Below, one piece after another: positions 8,901 through 16,710 of a DNA stretch of 64,000 nt; position 1 is the first letter of the stretch, and each line of letters opens with the position of its first letter. The notes beneath the pieces are model-generated. The model did not search any database and was not told the origin of the DNA. It worked only from the letters and a program-made list of their open reading frames with translations. This DNA is from Paenibacillus glycanilyticus (GTDB taxonomy: Bacteria > Bacillota > Bacilli > Paenibacillales > Paenibacillaceae), in NCBI RefSeq assembly GCF_030161375.1, contig NZ_BSSQ01000019.1, forward strand, positions 124,001-188,000, read 5' to 3'. A program made the position numbers and the translations under genes.

Positions 8901-9666
8901 AGACAGCAGTATGTTAAGCGAACAAGCGAAACGGCAAGTGGGCCAGCATCCAGTCCTTGAACTTACAGCAACAGCTGGCGGACAAATCTTGAACTGGAAC
9001 AATCCGAAGGCTCCTGTAACGGTTCAAATTCCTTATGCGCCAACTGCGGAAGAGCTGCTTCATCCCGAGCATATCGTGGTGTGGTACGTGGACGGCAAAG
9101 GTCAGATTCAAACTGTTCCTAACGGCTATTACGATTCGGCCTCGCAATCCGTGAAATTCACGACAACTCACTTCAGCATGTACGCGGTGTCTTATGTGTA
9201 TAAAACGTTCGACGATATTTCCTCATTAGGACCGGTAAAGCACGCGATCGAAGTACTTGCTTCCAAAGGAGTTATCAAGGGAACTAGCGAGAAGCGGTTC
9301 AGTCCGGATCAATCGCTCAGCCGGGCGGATTTGATTCTATTATTATCGCGGATCTTTGATTGGCAGGGGCAAGCACCAAGCACGTTCTCGGATGTTCCGG
9401 GCAGTGCTTATTATAGCGATGCCATCCAACGGGCGAGAGCAGCCGGCGTCATTCAAGGGACGGGGAACAATAGGTTCCAGCCTCATGCTGCGATTACGCG
9501 GGAAGAGATGATCCTCATCTTGCAAAGAGCGTTAGCGGCGGCAAAGATCGACACCACCTCTATCGATTCGAGTCTGCTTAATCAGCTGAAGCTTAGCGCT
9601 ACGCCAACGAGATCCGAAACCGCGGCCGTTCTCTATCAGCTCTATCTAGCCTTTCAAAAAAGTTGA
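5935..9666 (+). CDS. Cell-surface GH16 glycoside hydrolase with SLH anchor
   Basis: A 1243-residue exported enzyme. It has a signal peptide (about 1-30, ending SVSAAA), three similar discoidin/F5-8C-like repeats of about 145 residues (about 35-475, each with NRWT and DDGGG-type motifs), an immunoglobulin-like module (about 490-590), and a GH16 domain (about 600-865) with the catalytic E-x-D-x-x-E motif AEIDTVEAYG (Glu745, Asp747, Glu750). A beta-rich spacer module follows, then two clear SLH repeats plus a degenerate third (about 1095-1243). GH16 enzymes are endo-acting on beta-glucans or galactans; the subfamily is not decidable here. The start at 5935 is preferred over ATG 5917 because GGAGTGG lies 9 bases before it. 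Opens the polysaccharide locus; a secreted paralogue without SLH lies at 16711-18852. Confidence 0.9.
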   Translation: MKNQLLRTWLSLVLIVGLVVNVVPVQSVSAAAEQDVTVTASYTYHGDRLEDVIDGIVSYDDSPKNRWTSYESPNAEDWVQLEYADVRSKNVAGVYLFDDGGGIKAPNSLDIQYWNDTEWVNVPNQVKSPSEPVGNELNLVHFDSVSSTKFRVLFTHSGSKSGATEIVFADSNTESVPGSSVPALGIASASYTFRLDQVSQVNDGIVSYDSTSANRWTSYESPNSSDWVQTNFGEPKKKDAVGIYLYADGGGIKAPASYDVQYLDSAGEWASAANQVKTPAVPTGNALNLVTFDPVESQKYRILFTHSDAKTGVTEIVYVDSATQSLPTEANAAVVTASYSNNGDSPEYAGDGIISYNDFPRNRWTAYGTPNASDWVQTEYEHATSKNMAGIYFYDDGGGVQAPASYDIQYWNGSDWTNVPNQTRTPEEPTGGALNLVTFDTVVSSKYRIVMTHQADSRAGLTEVMYVDSDKEPVPVEPPVVEVEPAIEIISPQIGSSVSGTITIDFKAPGMKNVWARVWHQPDEDHTDPNGYDAWLDHAAPDDDGYGSVTIDAAQLPTGPLTVILNAWNSPEGDPNFTKSTTSYLQLYNEDGVDWNSGIPAAPPQTQGMHVLYEDDFTGPLSISKTGEGTRYASLKPDWPNGSEFGEAIFADPTDAVNPFSILGDDLLRIRVTKAPEGYVDPQGWNRKYIGGLLSSVRLDGTGIAATNGYFEARIQMPAGKGAWPAFWLMSQNSSGPDHLPSTAEIDTVEAYGHDPSGACQAKHWWAGSPETHQTNCSSSNFAYGDNASTWHTYGTKITPTEVIYYIDNVEVWRHASFEQANTPMYFMLNLALGGGWPIDLAKYGDQIDMYVDYVRVFEPDASPTNPNPGSPSTSQPNVTTVGNTIIATPQVAVDANTGAATLIITEDVWKQAQELAQQHGIQKLIVETPSAALKASSYELSLPAAALMGKSGIAIEVKTPIAFLTLPSNMFEGQTLPAEQISIHVNGVDSSMLSEQAKRQVGQHPVLELTATAGGQILNWNNPKAPVTVQIPYAPTAEELLHPEHIVVWYVDGKGQIQTVPNGYYDSASQSVKFTTTHFSMYAVSYVYKTFDDISSLGPVKHAIEVLASKGVIKGTSEKRFSPDQSLSRADLILLLSRIFDWQGQAPSTFSDVPGSAYYSDAIQRARAAGVIQGTGNNRFQPHAAITREEMILILQRALAAAKIDTTSIDSSLLNQLKLSATPTRSETAAVLYQLYLAFQKS

Positions 9667-9778
9667 AATCGGTCGATCCGATGTAAACAACGGACGATAG
9701 GCTCAGATCCATTCCTGCTATATCATTAAATCTATAAGGAACACATCCTTACAACATACATGATCGGGGGAGGCAAGT

Positions 9779-11482
9779 ATGAAACAGAAGTTGCGCAATA
9801 GAGGAATGGCCGTATCCTTTGCGGTGTTGCTAGCGGTTACAACAGCTTGCAGCAGTAATGGAAACGGAAACAACAATAACAACACGGCATCGTCTTCGGA
9901 GCCTACGACAGAAGCCGCATCCGCATCGCCAGCCGAGTCGGCGGCACCAACAATCGATCCAAACGCCAAATATGATCCGCCAATCGAGGTTACGGCCGTA
10001 AGGTACACGGATCCAACGTACAAATTCAAGGATGGCGACACGATCGAGAACAATGTCTGGACGAGAGCTTATGAAGAAGAGCTGGGCATCAAAGTCAAAT
10101 ACAACTGGATCGTAAATGGCGATCAATACGGTCAAAAGATGAACTTGACGATTACGTCAGGCGATCTTCCGGATATTTTCCAGGTAGACTCCTTGCAATT
10201 CCGTCAACTGGCGGAAGCGGGTCAGTTGGAAGACTTGACCCAAGTCGTACAGGATTATGGTTCGGACCTCACCAAGGAAATGATCGATCGTGGAACAAAT
10301 GCGAAAGCAGCGGCAACTTACGACGGCAAGCTGCTTGCCATACCGCCGGCGGAAGATTACTTGGGAGGCGCTCCGCTGCTGTTTGTCAGAACGGACTGGC
10401 TGAAGAAACTGAATCTGCCGGAGCCCAAAACGATGGATGACTTCATTAAAATCGCTGAAGCGTTCACAACGCAAGATCCGGACGGCAACGGAAAGAACGA
10501 CACTTACGGACTCGCGGCTTCGAAGGATTTGTTCGGCGGTTACCCGGACTTCTCCGGATTTATGAACGGGTTCCATGCTTACGCGAACATCTGGGTCAAA
10601 GATGCTTCAGGCAAGCTGGTGAACGGCAGTACGCAGCCGGAGATGAAAACCGCGCTCGCCAAGCTGCAAGAATTGTATAAAGCAGGAGTTATCGATAAGG
10701 AATTTGGCGTAAAAGACGGAGGCAAAGCAGCCGAGATGCAAACGGCAGGCAAGATCGGCATGAGCTTTGGCGCCATGTGGAATCCGCTCTGGCCGCTGCA
10801 AGATAACGTGACCAAAGATCCTAATGCGGAATGGGGCGTATTCCCGATCCCATCGGTAGACGCAACGCCAGCTAAAGCGCAATCGAAAGCTGATTTCAAC
10901 GCCTTCTGGGTCGTCAAGAAAGGTGCGGAGCATCCGGAAGCGATTGTGAAGCTGTTTAACCTCTACAACGAAAAAATCGTTGGCGAGAATGCCGAACCAG
11001 CCAAGTTCCACAGTGCGGACGGTATTGAATTCTTCAAATACGCGCTGATGCAAGGCGGATTCGGGACACCGCAAGGTCTGCTGACCGTGCATAAGAATGT
11101 GGTAGCTGCTCTTCAATCGAAAGACGCAGCAAAGCTTAATCCGGAAGAGAAAAGCTATTACGACAAAATCGTCTTGTTCCAGGGCGGAGACAAAGCGAAC
11201 TGGGGGACAAACAAAGTATTCGGAGAAGGCGGATCCTGGGCCGTTATTGGGGCCAATTACGTCGATCAGAATCTCTTGATGAAGAGTGAATTCTTTGGCG
11301 CTCCAACGCCGGAAATGACGGCAAAGCAGGCGATCCTGGACAAATTGGTGCTTGAAACGTTCACCAAAATTATCCTGGGCGCGCCAATCTCGGAGTTCGA
11401 CAAATTCGTCAGCGACTGGAATAAGCTTGGCGGCGAGAAAGTTACGCAGGAAGTTAACGACTGGTACGCGCAAAAATCTTAA
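9779..11482 (+). CDS. ABC transporter sugar-binding lipoprotein
   Basis: 567 residues, the large class of extracellular solute-binding protein (family 1) typical of Paenibacillus YtcQ/LplA-type transporters. It has a signal peptide with a lipoprotein cysteine at Cys24 (AVTTACSS), a low-complexity Asn/Ser/Glu/Ala linker (about 28-60), then the periplasmic-binding fold with QYGQKMNLTITSGDLPDIFQV early and long helical segments. The lipid would tether it to the outer face of the membrane. GGGGGAGG gives a strong ribosome binding site. It precedes two permease genes and several glycosidases, so its ligand is probably an oligosaccharide released by the GH16 enzymes. Confidence 0.92.
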   Translation: MKQKLRNRGMAVSFAVLLAVTTACSSNGNGNNNNNTASSSEPTTEAASASPAESAAPTIDPNAKYDPPIEVTAVRYTDPTYKFKDGDTIENNVWTRAYEEELGIKVKYNWIVNGDQYGQKMNLTITSGDLPDIFQVDSLQFRQLAEAGQLEDLTQVVQDYGSDLTKEMIDRGTNAKAAATYDGKLLAIPPAEDYLGGAPLLFVRTDWLKKLNLPEPKTMDDFIKIAEAFTTQDPDGNGKNDTYGLAASKDLFGGYPDFSGFMNGFHAYANIWVKDASGKLVNGSTQPEMKTALAKLQELYKAGVIDKEFGVKDGGKAAEMQTAGKIGMSFGAMWNPLWPLQDNVTKDPNAEWGVFPIPSVDATPAKAQSKADFNAFWVVKKGAEHPEAIVKLFNLYNEKIVGENAEPAKFHSADGIEFFKYALMQGGFGTPQGLLTVHKNVVAALQSKDAAKLNPEEKSYYDKIVLFQGGDKANWGTNKVFGEGGSWAVIGANYVDQNLLMKSEFFGAPTPEMTAKQAILDKLVLETFTKIILGAPISEFDKFVSDWNKLGGEKVTQEVNDWYAQKS

Positions 11483-11497
11483 ATCTATAATGAATTC

Positions 11498-11535
11498 GGA
11501 AGGCCGGGACTTGCTTCCGGTCTTCCTGACTTTTT
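11498..11535 (+). terminator. Hairpin between binding protein and permeases (attenuator or stabiliser)
   Basis: Arms GGAAGGCCGG and CCGGTCTTCC followed after a few bases by TTTTT. Such intercistronic hairpins after binding-protein genes commonly keep the binding protein more highly expressed than the permeases. Partial termination is inferred. Confidence 0.6.
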
Positions 11536-11559
11536 ACGATAGAAAGGCGGTTCCGATCG

Positions 11560-12459
11560 ATGTTGAAATCCAAGCTGCTACGCCAGCTGCCCTTGCACCT
11601 GATGATAGCCCCGTCGTTTATTCTAGTCTTGATCTTCAGCTACGGTCCAATCGGAGGGCTTGTGATTGCCTTCCAGAAGTTTTCCATTGTGAAAGGCATG
11701 ATTGGCTCTCCGTTTGTAGGATGGGACAATTTCGATTATATGTTCAAGCTGCCGGATATTTGGCAAGTGGTGCGAAATACGCTGCTCATCGCGATTATGA
11801 AGATTGTAGCAGGTTTGATCGTTCCCATTTTTATCGCATTGCTGCTTAACGAACTGCGCAAGCAAGTATTCAAACGCGTCATTCAAACCGTTATTTATCT
11901 CCCGCATTTTTTGTCTTGGATCATTCTTGGCGGCGTGTTGATTGATATTTTGTCGCCAACTTCGGGGATTGTGAATCAATTTTTGGGCGTATTCGGAATT
12001 GAACCGATTTTCTTTCTGGGCAATGTCCATTGGTTCCCTGGCGTTGTCGTCATTTCCGATGTGTGGAAGGAATTTGGCTTCAATACGATCGTTTACTTGG
12101 CCGCGCTAGCCGGCATTAATCCCGCCTTATATGAAGCTGCCGTGATCGACGGGGCGAACCGATGGAAGCAGACTTTGTATATTACTCTGCCTGGGATCCT
12201 ACCGGTAATTGTTCTGCTGGCAACGTTAAGCCTCGGCAATGTTCTGAATGCCGGGTTCGATCAGATCTTCAACTTATATAGCCCGGTTGTTTACGAAAGC
12301 GGAGATATCATCGATACCCTCGTGTACCGGCTTGGTCTGGAGCAAGCGCAATATAGTCTCGCAACGGCCGTTGGGCTTATTAAATCTTTTGTGTCCATCA
12401 TCTTGATCTCCGGATCCTATTACTTAGCCTACCGGTTTGCGAATTACAGAATCTTCTAA
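11560..12459 (+). CDS. ABC sugar transporter permease (LplB/YteP-like)
   Basis: 299 residues with about six hydrophobic membrane segments. The cytoplasmic EAA loop that contacts the ATPase is visible at about 191-210 (LYEAAVIDGANRWKQTLYIT). The N-terminal LMIAPSFILVLIFSYGPIGGLVIAFQ is characteristic of the LplB/YteP type. AAAGGCGG precedes the ATG. It forms one importer with the downstream permease and upstream lipoprotein. No ATPase gene is nearby, which is usual for this transporter class. Confidence 0.93.
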   Translation: MLKSKLLRQLPLHLMIAPSFILVLIFSYGPIGGLVIAFQKFSIVKGMIGSPFVGWDNFDYMFKLPDIWQVVRNTLLIAIMKIVAGLIVPIFIALLLNELRKQVFKRVIQTVIYLPHFLSWIILGGVLIDILSPTSGIVNQFLGVFGIEPIFFLGNVHWFPGVVVISDVWKEFGFNTIVYLAALAGINPALYEAAVIDGANRWKQTLYITLPGILPVIVLLATLSLGNVLNAGFDQIFNLYSPVVYESGDIIDTLVYRLGLEQAQYSLATAVGLIKSFVSIILISGSYYLAYRFANYRIF

Positions 12460-12492
12460 AATGCATTTCAGTGGAATAGAGGTGGAGAGAGC

Positions 12493-13374
12493 ATGAATAC
12501 AACGTCTATATCGGGACGGATTTTTAATATCGGCAACGCTTTGTTTTTGATCCTGCTTTCATTTCTATGCTTGTTTCCGCTTATCAATATACTTGCGGTC
12601 TCCCTAAGCTCCAGTACGGCGGCAAGCGCGGGAGAAGTTTCTTTGTGGCCTGTCGATTTCACGTGGCAATCCTATAACTTTGTTATTCAGAAGCCTGAAT
12701 TTCTAAGATCGCTTGGCATTAGCGTAGAACGGGTATTACTCGGCACCACGCTCAATATGCTGCTCACGATTACGCTTGCGTACCCGCTCTCTAAGGAATC
12801 TTCGCAATTCACGGGGAGATTGTTTTATGTATGGTTTTTCGTATTGACGATGCTGGTCAGCGGAGGACTAATCCCTTGGTATATCATTATTCAGAAACTG
12901 AATTTGCTCGGAACGATTGGCGCGCTTATTCTTCCCGGCGCGGTTAATGTGTTTAATGCCGTGCTGTTGCTTAACTTCTACCGGGGATTGCCGCGCGAAT
13001 TGGAAGAGGCGGCGTTTGTGGACGGGGCAGGTTATTGGAGAATCTTATGGGGAATTTATGTGCCGCTGTCGATGCCGGCCATCGCAACGCTTATTCTGTT
13101 CTCGATGGTTGGACATTGGAATTCCTGGTTTGATGGCCTTATTCTTATGAACTCGCCGGAGAAATACCCGCTTCAGAGCTACCTGCAGACCGTTGTCATT
13201 AACCGGGATTTAAGTCTCGTATCGATGGCAGACGCGACTTCGCTTGGCGATATATCGGATCGCACGTTAAAGAGCGCGCAAATTTTCCTTGCCGCGCTGC
13301 CGATTATTTGCGTATATCCGTTCTTGCAGCGCTTTTTCATTAAAGGCGTTGTTGTGGGCAGCGTGAAGGAATAA
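12493..13374 (+). CDS. ABC sugar transporter permease (LplC/YtcP-like)
   Basis: 293 residues with about six membrane segments and an EAA loop (LEEAAFVDGAGYWRILWGIYVPL) at about 171-193. The C-terminus RFFIKGVVVGSVKE is the standard ending of the LplC/YtcP family. GGTGGAGAG gives the start. It is separated by 33 bases from the first permease and by 19 bases from the following glycosidase, so the genes are in one operon. Confidence 0.93.
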   Translation: MNTTSISGRIFNIGNALFLILLSFLCLFPLINILAVSLSSSTAASAGEVSLWPVDFTWQSYNFVIQKPEFLRSLGISVERVLLGTTLNMLLTITLAYPLSKESSQFTGRLFYVWFFVLTMLVSGGLIPWYIIIQKLNLLGTIGALILPGAVNVFNAVLLLNFYRGLPRELEEAAFVDGAGYWRILWGIYVPLSMPAIATLILFSMVGHWNSWFDGLILMNSPEKYPLQSYLQTVVINRDLSLVSMADATSLGDISDRTLKSAQIFLAALPIICVYPFLQRFFIKGVVVGSVKE

Positions 13375-13393
13375 CGGATCAAGGAGGAACATA

Positions 13394-14452
13394 ATGGATC
13401 GGATCAGACTGGAAGACAAAGAACGTTGGAGTACGGAATATAAGATTGACAAACCGGTTCTTGAAGGTTCTGGCGTAAGTGATTCCTATGATGCCTGGGC
13501 TGTAGATTGTCCGTTTGTCTTTTATCATAAAGATCGATTTTATATGATGCATATCGGCTTTGACGGGCTGGGGTATCGCACGGCACTCGCGACAAGTACG
13601 GACTTAATCAACTGGAAAAAAGAAGGGATCATCCTAGACCGCGGCGAAGATGCTACCAGATGGGATCATGTAGGTGCCGCGGGTTCTTGGATCCTGCTTG
13701 AGAGCAATGATTTGTATGAACTGCCGCGGTTAAAAAAGCTGGACAATAAATATTGGATGATTTATCACTCGTATCCCGAATACGGCTATGAGGCCGGCGG
13801 GGCCAAGATGGGGCTCGCCTGGTGCGAAGACGATAGCCTGCTTGAGTGGCATAGGTTACCCGATCCGATCTTCACCTACGAGAACGGCGGTAATTGGGAG
13901 CAGGCAGGCTTGTACAAATGCTGCTTTGTTGAAGCAAGCGGCAGATATTGGATGTTCTATAATGCGAAAGACCAATCGGAATGGCCATGGACGGAAGAGA
14001 CGGGTGCGGCGGTGTCCGATGATTTGATCAACTGGACGAGAGTATCCGCGGAGCCCGTACTTCGTACGCAGGCAAACACTTTTTACAGTCAATATGTCAG
14101 CGACCCGTACATCCGGTACGATCGCGGCGCCGAGTTGTGGGTGAACTTCGGCTTTGGCTTTGATGGCCGACATGCACAAGGGTTGCTTGCCGTGTCTAAT
14201 AATTTGACGGAGTGGCATATAGGTTCTGAACCATCGATTCCCGTAGGTGCTCTTGGACAATTGGATGAGACGCATGCGCACAAATCGTCCGTCCTTTATT
14301 GGAAGGATCGTTTCTATCATTTTTATTGCGCATGCAGACCGGCTGGCCCGGATGATCCGGCGATCATACAGGAAAGTTATGGCGAGTTCCGCTGTATCGC
14401 TCTGGCGACCAGCGTGCCGATAGAAGAGAGGAGTAGTGAAGGTGAACGATAG
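13394..14452 (+). CDS. Five-bladed beta-propeller glycosidase (GH43/GH130-like)
   Basis: 352 residues, no signal peptide, so presumably cytoplasmic. Repeated blades with the pattern 'aromatic-Asp-x-x-x-Tyr-x-Met' are visible: DCPFVFYHKDRFYMMHIGFD, a TALATSTDLINWKKEG strand, KYWMIYHSYPEYGYEAG, RYWMFYNAKDQ, AAVSDDLINWTR and RFYHFYCACRP. The 'S-x-D-L-x-N-W' turns are typical of GH43/GH32/GH130-type propellers. Without alignment I cannot assign the family or the three catalytic acids. AAGGAGG precedes the ATG. Its end overlaps the start of the GH92-like gene, implying translational coupling and joint intracellular breakdown of imported oligosaccharide. Confidence 0.75.
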   Translation: MDRIRLEDKERWSTEYKIDKPVLEGSGVSDSYDAWAVDCPFVFYHKDRFYMMHIGFDGLGYRTALATSTDLINWKKEGIILDRGEDATRWDHVGAAGSWILLESNDLYELPRLKKLDNKYWMIYHSYPEYGYEAGGAKMGLAWCEDDSLLEWHRLPDPIFTYENGGNWEQAGLYKCCFVEASGRYWMFYNAKDQSEWPWTEETGAAVSDDLINWTRVSAEPVLRTQANTFYSQYVSDPYIRYDRGAELWVNFGFGFDGRHAQGLLAVSNNLTEWHIGSEPSIPVGALGQLDETHAHKSSVLYWKDRFYHFYCACRPAGPDDPAIIQESYGEFRCIALATSVPIEERSSEGER

Positions 14453-16565
14453 AGATCCCGTTGATTATGTTAACCCTTACGTAGGATCGATCGGCCATTT
14501 GTTGACTTCGACAGCCCCGATCGTTTCGCTGCCGCATGGTATGGCTCAAGTTGTGCCCGTGACGAATCCGGGAGTAACGGACCGTTATCTGGCAGACCGA
14601 ATCTATGGTTTTCAGATCGGCTGTTCGACGCTAATGCCTTATATACATGATGGTGATAGCGATGTCACTTCTGCTTATGATCACGACCTGGAAACGGCGA
14701 CCCCTTATTATTACTCGGTTCTGCTAGAAGACTCGGACATTGAGATCGCCTATACCGCGTTACAGACTAGCGCGTATTTCCGGGTTGTCTATCCGGCAAA
14801 TACGGATGCAAGGCTGCTGGTTCAGCTCCCGAAGGATGGCGTGATTTCTCGCACGGATGAGCTTCAACTTACCGGCCGGACAATGATTCAAGGCGTCTCT
14901 CACTATGTCTACATGGAGCTATCGAATGCTCTGCTTGAGGCAGAGTCCTCTCTAACCGAATCCCCAGCGGGACTAGCTTTACAACTCGGCAAGTTTACTG
15001 ATGCGAAGGTTCTTGAGGTTAGGGTAGGTATCTCCCATCTTTCTGCAGAGCAAGCGAAGATCAACATGGAGAAGGAGATTGGAGAGCAAGGTTTTGAAGA
15101 AACGAAGCGGGCAGCGCGGACCATATGGAATGAGGCTCTTGGCCGAATTGAAGTAGACGGCGGATCGGAATCGCAGCGTGCAACGTTTTATTCCGCTTTA
15201 TACCGGTCGTTGCTTCCGATGATGAATATTACCGAAGACGGCAAATATTTCAGCGGGTTTGACCTTGCCGTCCACGAAACGGGCAATCAGGACTTCTATA
15301 CGCTTGATAATCTATGGGACAGCTATCGTTGTCTGCATCCCTTGCAGCTTCTGCTTGAACCGGGCAGACAATCCGAGATGATCTCCTCTTATCTTCAGAT
15401 GTTCAAGCAAAGCGGATGGCTGCCGCAATTCCCGGGTCTGTATGGCGACCGCCCCTATATGACCGGCAATCATGCCGCCGCTTTTATCGCGGATACTTAT
15501 CATAAAGGCGAAGTTAACTTCGATCTGGAACAAGCCTACGAGGCCATACGCCACAATGCGATGAACGCGACGATGCTCCCTTGGACAGACAACAGTCCGC
15601 TCACGGAGCTGGATCGGATCTACGCGGAGAAAGGGTTTTTCCCGGCTTTGGCACATGGGGAAACCGAATCCGTGGCTGAAGTTCACGGGTTTGAGCGAAG
15701 ACAAGCCGTATCCGTTACCCTTGAGCATGCTTATGACGATTGGTGCGTCGCCCAGCTTGCCAAAGCGCTCAACAAGGAAGACGACTACGCTTATTTCATG
15801 AATCGCGCGTCTAATTACAAGAACCTGTTTGATGAACGAATCGGCTTCATGGCACCAAAATCAGCGGACGGGGAATGGGTAGAAGGTTACGATCCGAAGC
15901 GGGGCGGGGGACAAGGCGGACGAGACTATTTCGCGGAATGCAACGCCTGGATTTATACGTTTCACGTCCAGCATGACATTGATGGATTAATAGGATTGTT
16001 TGGAGGGGCCATCAACTTCGAGAAGAAGCTGGATGCGCTCTTTACCGAACAATACAGTGGGTCCAAGTATGAATTTCTGAACCAATTTCCGGATTCGACC
16101 GGATTGATTGGGCAGTTCTGCATGGGCAATGAACCTGCTTTCCACATTCCATACCTGTACAACTATGCCGGCACGCCTTGGAAAACGCAGCGCAAGGTAA
16201 GAGAGATCATGAAGCTCTGGTTCAACGACGGACCGCTTGGCATCTGCGGGGATGAAGACCACGGAGCGATGTCCTCCTGGTATGTGTTCTCGGCTATGGG
16301 CTTCTATCCCGTATGCCCGGGCAAACCGGTCTATGATATCGGCAGTCCGCTGTTTAGCGAAGTTCGAATCCGGCAGCAGAATGGCAAAACCTTCACCATA
16401 CGGGCGACGGACGGCTCGGATGTCAACAAATACATCCAAGCAGCCGAGCTGAACGGAGAGCCGTATAACCACGCCTGGATCAGACATGAAGATATCGCTA
16501 ATGGCGGAACGCTAGTCTTGCACATGGGGCCAAGACCTAATAAAAGCTGGGGTGTGACGAGCTGA
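14442..16565 (+). CDS. GH92-family alpha-mannosidase-like glycosidase
   Basis: About 707 residues without a signal peptide. GH92 landmarks are present in order: DYVNPYVGS near the N-terminus, the barrel signature TLDNLWDSYRCLHPLQL (about 286-302), TGNHAAAFIADTYHKG (about 341-356), the acidic ECNAWIYTFHVQHD segment (about 497-510) and DHGAMSSWYVFSAMGFYPVCPG (about 604-625). GH92 enzymes are calcium-dependent exo-alpha-mannosidases in known cases. The N-terminal domain appears shorter than in Bacteroides enzymes. Two GTG codons could start it; 14442 is preferred because AGGAG lies 8 bases upstream (14436 would leave only 2). It overlaps the propeller gene. Confidence 0.82.
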   Translation: MNDRDPVDYVNPYVGSIGHLLTSTAPIVSLPHGMAQVVPVTNPGVTDRYLADRIYGFQIGCSTLMPYIHDGDSDVTSAYDHDLETATPYYYSVLLEDSDIEIAYTALQTSAYFRVVYPANTDARLLVQLPKDGVISRTDELQLTGRTMIQGVSHYVYMELSNALLEAESSLTESPAGLALQLGKFTDAKVLEVRVGISHLSAEQAKINMEKEIGEQGFEETKRAARTIWNEALGRIEVDGGSESQRATFYSALYRSLLPMMNITEDGKYFSGFDLAVHETGNQDFYTLDNLWDSYRCLHPLQLLLEPGRQSEMISSYLQMFKQSGWLPQFPGLYGDRPYMTGNHAAAFIADTYHKGEVNFDLEQAYEAIRHNAMNATMLPWTDNSPLTELDRIYAEKGFFPALAHGETESVAEVHGFERRQAVSVTLEHAYDDWCVAQLAKALNKEDDYAYFMNRASNYKNLFDERIGFMAPKSADGEWVEGYDPKRGGGQGGRDYFAECNAWIYTFHVQHDIDGLIGLFGGAINFEKKLDALFTEQYSGSKYEFLNQFPDSTGLIGQFCMGNEPAFHIPYLYNYAGTPWKTQRKVREIMKLWFNDGPLGICGDEDHGAMSSWYVFSAMGFYPVCPGKPVYDIGSPLFSEVRIRQQNGKTFTIRATDGSDVNKYIQAAELNGEPYNHAWIRHEDIANGGTLVLHMGPRPNKSWGVTS

Positions 16566-16587
16566 TGCTCGTCGTCCTCCGGCTTTT
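16545..16587 (+). terminator. Terminator-like hairpin spanning the GH92 stop codon
   Basis: A long imperfect stem (AGCTGGGGTGTGACGAGC with GCTCGTCGTCCTCCGGCT, loop TGAT) followed by TTTT. It begins inside the last codons of the gene. Confidence 0.65.
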
Positions 16588-16710
16588 GTAACGTTTAAAG
16601 GAAAAAAGTAGATTTCGGTAGACTAGAAGTAGGTTTCGGATGATGGCGCCAAAGCGCGGCAACGATATAATAGTCTTGCAACTATAATCTTCGAAAGGTA
16701 GGGATGATTA

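Noticed and set aside
10607..11473. Long open frame (288 codons) on the minus strand opposite the sugar-binding lipoprotein gene
   Set aside because: It is a mirror of the codon pattern of the strong plus-strand gene, has no ribosome binding site and no protein-like motifs.
16566..16710. cre-like sequence TGTAACGTTTAAAGG upstream of the secreted GH16 gene
   Set aside because: It fails the fixed AANCG positions of the consensus.
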